Assembly: GCA_023336205.1 (NCBI GenBank)
Contig: JALQCR010000044.1
Location: 1-53,757 of the forward strand
Direction: 5' to 3'
Length of the DNA: 53,757 bases
DNA from: Pseudanabaena sp. Salubria-1
Lineage (GTDB): Bacteria; Cyanobacteriota; Cyanobacteriia; Pseudanabaenales; Pseudanabaenaceae
The position numbers were made by a program, and so were the translations under genes. Below, one piece after another: positions 51,711-53,757 of the stretch (the stretch's first letter is position 1; each line of letters opens with the position of its first letter). The notes beneath the pieces are model-generated. The model was not told the DNA's origin and searched no databases. It saw only the letters and a list, made by a program, of their open reading frames with translations.

Positions 51711-53078
51711 ATGCAGGTTTCTGACAAAGCTAGTTTTGAGAATATATCTATCAATAATCAGGAAATAATTCCTAGTTTTGATGCTAAAAATCCCCCAAAT
51801 CCTAAACTAATCGATGCTTGTGTGCATTGTGGATTTTGTTTGTCTACTTGTCCTAGTTATCGTGTCATTGGAAAAGAAACAGATTCGCCTCGCGGCAGAA
51901 TTTATTTAATGGATGGAATCAATGAAGGTGATATTCCTTTGTCGCCTGCGATCGCACAGCACTTTGATACTTGTTTAGGGTGTCTTGCCTGTGTGACCAC
52001 TTGCCCATCAGGTGTGCAATATGACCAACTAATTGAATCAACTCGCGCTCAAGTTGAGAGAAATCATCCGCGATCGCTACCTGAAAAACTATTACGTCAA
52101 TTTATCTTCTCAACTTTCCCCTATCCAAATCGTCTAAGGATTTTGCTTGCGCCTCTATTGGCTTATCAAAAACTAGGCTTACCAAAATTAGTGCGATCGA
52201 CAGGATGGCTGGAAAAGTTTTTACCAAAGCAAATAGCAGCGATGGAATCGATACTACCCGAACTAACTCCTCAAGCTTTTAAGGATATTTTACCTGAAGT
52301 GATTCCTGCAAAGGTCGAAAAGCGTTATCGGGTGGGAATGCTCTTAGGCTGCGTGCAACGTGTTTTTTTGCCAGAGGTGAATAATGCGACAGTGCGCGTA
52401 TTGACGGCAAATGGTTGCGAAGTCGTAGTTCCCAAATTGCAGGGCTGCTGCGGGGCTTTATCACATCATCAGGGGCAAGAGGCACAAACTCTGGAGTTAG
52501 CCAAGCAAACTATCGATGCTTTTGCGAATTTAATTCTTGATGCAGTTTTGGTTAATGCTTCGGGCTGCGGACATACATTGAAAGAATATGGTCATATTTT
52601 GAAGGATGATCCTAACTATGCAGAGAGAGCGAAGCTTTTCTCTCAAAAAGTAAAGGATGTTCAAGAATTTCTTGATCATGTGGGATTGACTGCAAAGCTC
52701 TCACCTTTGCAAGATCAACCTTTAGCAATCGCCTATCAAGATGCTTGCCATATGCTCCATGGACAAAAGATCAGCCTTGAACCACGTCGTTTGTTGCGTC
52801 AAATTCCTAATGTTCAATTAAGGGAATCAGTTGATGCTTCTTTATGCTGCGGCAGTGCGGGAATTTATAACATTTTACAACCAGAGGTTGGACATGAATT
52901 GGGAGAGATGAAGGTAACCAATCTCACGGATACTGGCGCTCAATTAATAGCTTCGGCGAATGTTGGCTGCATTACCCAAATTCGCAAGCATTTAGAGTTG
53001 CAAAATAAAAATGTTCTCCTCATGCATCCAATGGAGTTATTAGATTATTCTATCCGAGGTAAAAAACTGGACAAGTAA
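51711..53078 (+). CDS. glcF: glycolate dehydrogenase iron-sulfur subunit GlcF
   Basis: 455 residues. Two ferredoxin-like 4Fe-4S motifs, CVHCGFCLSTCPS and CLGCLACVTTCPSG, are in the first 110 residues. Two CCG-type cysteine-rich domains follow: GCCGALSHHQG and LCCGSAGIYNI. GlcF passes electrons from the GlcD/GlcE flavins toward quinones. It lies 41 bases after the two-TM gene and may be co-transcribed with it. Confidence 0.93.
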   Translation: MQVSDKASFENISINNQEIIPSFDAKNPPNPKLIDACVHCGFCLSTCPSYRVIGKETDSPRGRIYLMDGINEGDIPLSPAIAQHFDTCLGCLACVTTCPSGVQYDQLIESTRAQVERNHPRSLPEKLLRQFIFSTFPYPNRLRILLAPLLAYQKLGLPKLVRSTGWLEKFLPKQIAAMESILPELTPQAFKDILPEVIPAKVEKRYRVGMLLGCVQRVFLPEVNNATVRVLTANGCEVVVPKLQGCCGALSHHQGQEAQTLELAKQTIDAFANLILDAVLVNASGCGHTLKEYGHILKDDPNYAERAKLFSQKVKDVQEFLDHVGLTAKLSPLQDQPLAIAYQDACHMLHGQKISLEPRRLLRQIPNVQLRESVDASLCCGSAGIYNILQPEVGHELGEMKVTNLTDTGAQLIASANVGCITQIRKHLELQNKNVLLMHPMELLDYSIRGKKLDK

Positions 53079-53107
53079 AATTGTGCTTAAGTAGCTACTC
53101 CTTTCCC

Positions 53108-53159
53108 AGCAAAGAATTAGTGGTGTGGGGCAAAGCCTCGCACCACTAATTCTTTGCTT
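53108..53159. repeat. palindrome after glcF
   Basis: AGCAAAGAATTAGTGGTG and complement, perfect over at least 18 bases, with core GTGGGG-CAAA-GCCTCGC. Likely terminator of glcF and a member of the palindrome family. Confidence 0.8.
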
Positions 53160-53176
53160 CTATTACGTTGAGGCAA

Positions 53177-53245
53177 TTAAAATTTTGTGGTAACAAGACG
53201 AGATCTTCCTTGTTTTTTTGCTTCATACCAAGCTTGATCGCGTAA
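53177..53245 (-). pseudogene. GGDEF-domain C-terminal remnant
   Basis: Minus-strand frame reading RDQAWYEAKKQGRSRLVT then TKF and stop. It matches the A-D-x-A-x-Y-x-A-K-x-x-G-R-N-x-V end of diguanylate cyclase GGDEF domains. An in-frame stop lies immediately upstream, so only about 22 codons remain. Confidence 0.6.
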
Positions 53246-53683
53246 TTAATTCTTTAATTGTTGTGTCAATCACAAAGCAATACTTCACAAATAATTCGTT
53301 GATATACAAATTCACCCCAAAAACATGTTGAATTAGGGTTGAACCTTCTAGTAAAATTGATGAAATTCCAATGTATAGCCACAAATAAGTTAAAACCCAA
53401 AAGAGAGTTACAGAGAAAAGCGCCGTAACTCTCTTTTGGGTGGCTATAGCTATCCATAAACAAAACCCCTAATTAATTGCTTTTTCACAAAATCGCTTAG
53501 GGAATATTCAAGTGAATCATGTAACATCAGGAATATAGTGCGATCGCTTACCTAAAGCCTTTTTACTGTAGAAAAACAATTTTTGACCAAATAAAACACA
53601 AGTTTGAGCTTAAATTGTATTTGCCTAAGGTTTTGTATAGCAAAAAAGAGTTAGCTAGTACAAACCAAAACCAGAAGATGAGT
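53246..53683. other. non-coding stretch at contig end
   Basis: A/T-rich, with one palindrome (53394-53441) and one HIP1 octamer near 53541. A 65-codon minus-strand frame here overlaps the palindrome and has no family signal, so I do not call it. Confidence 0.6.
53374..53447. repeat. nested palindrome, ACCCAAAA type
   Basis: Inner arms ACCCAAAAGAGAGTTAC and complement around a loop with AAAGCGCC. Outer arms TATAGCCAC and complement. It shares the ACCCAAAA outer element with 23013-23065 and 40224-40278. Confidence 0.75.

Positions 53684-53757
<74 letters not shown>

Noticed and set aside
53266..53463. 65-codon minus-strand ORF
   Set aside because: It overlaps a palindrome and shows no ribosome-binding site or family signal.

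Overview
The window comes from a cyanobacterium. It carries chlH, psbX, ycf66, Tic20-family genes, a DASH cryptochrome, a GlcE/GlcF pair and a zinc-ribbon/pentapeptide Ser/Thr kinase, and the octamer GCGATCGC (HIP1) is scattered throughout. Moderate-to-low GC, dense IS content and many GC-cored intergenic palindromes make me think of a Pseudanabaena-like organism; that is inference. Both ends are homopolymer runs, so the window is probably a whole contig with artefactual ends.

Layout. 1-7.8 kb: a secreted protein, a DASH cryptochrome, an amino-acid ABC permease, then a minus-strand set of SMI1/KNR4 and unknown genes interrupted by an IS. 7.9-13.8 kb: a type II toxin-antitoxin locus whose toxin is split by a nested stack of insertion sequences (an ISL3 element containing a second ISL3-type element, which holds another copy of the first and an IS4-like element, plus a 134-bp MITE). 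Every insertion still has its target duplication. 13.9-15.5 kb: small membrane ORFs and an IS1595 element. 15.5-16.8 kb: a three-gene operon of an HTH-domain protein, a stand-alone colicin E3-type rRNase and a probable immunity protein, behind a promoter with direct repeats. 17-31.6 kb: mostly housekeeping genes (carB, hydrolase, TauE/SafE permease, CHRD protein, serA, prmC, two Tic20 paralogues, chlH).

32-39.1 kb is a sulfur-assimilation region: a CysR-like Crp/Fnr regulator split by a 220-bp MITE, cysK, sbpA-cysT-cysW and a NIL-domain protein. cysK and sbpA share a duplicated promoter module. tRNA-Cys and a CmpR/NdhR-like LysR gene follow; the LysR start codon lies in a 50-bp palindrome. 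39.4-43.1 kb: psiE, psbX, ycf66 and a kinase.

43.2-53.1 kb: glcE and glcF are separated by an island of about 7 kb. It holds a Uma2 protein, a NACHT NTPase with a small upstream ORF, and a divergent set: a small protein truncated by ISAs1, a protein made of two ribbon-helix-helix-like repeats, and a two-TM membrane protein.

Best candidates for an undescribed system are the HTH/E3-RNase/immunity operon and the NACHT-centred island. Other recurring themes are A9 frameshift sites in two unrelated transposases, MITEs matched to full-length IS in the same window, and a family of palindromes with a constant GC core and locus-specific arms.
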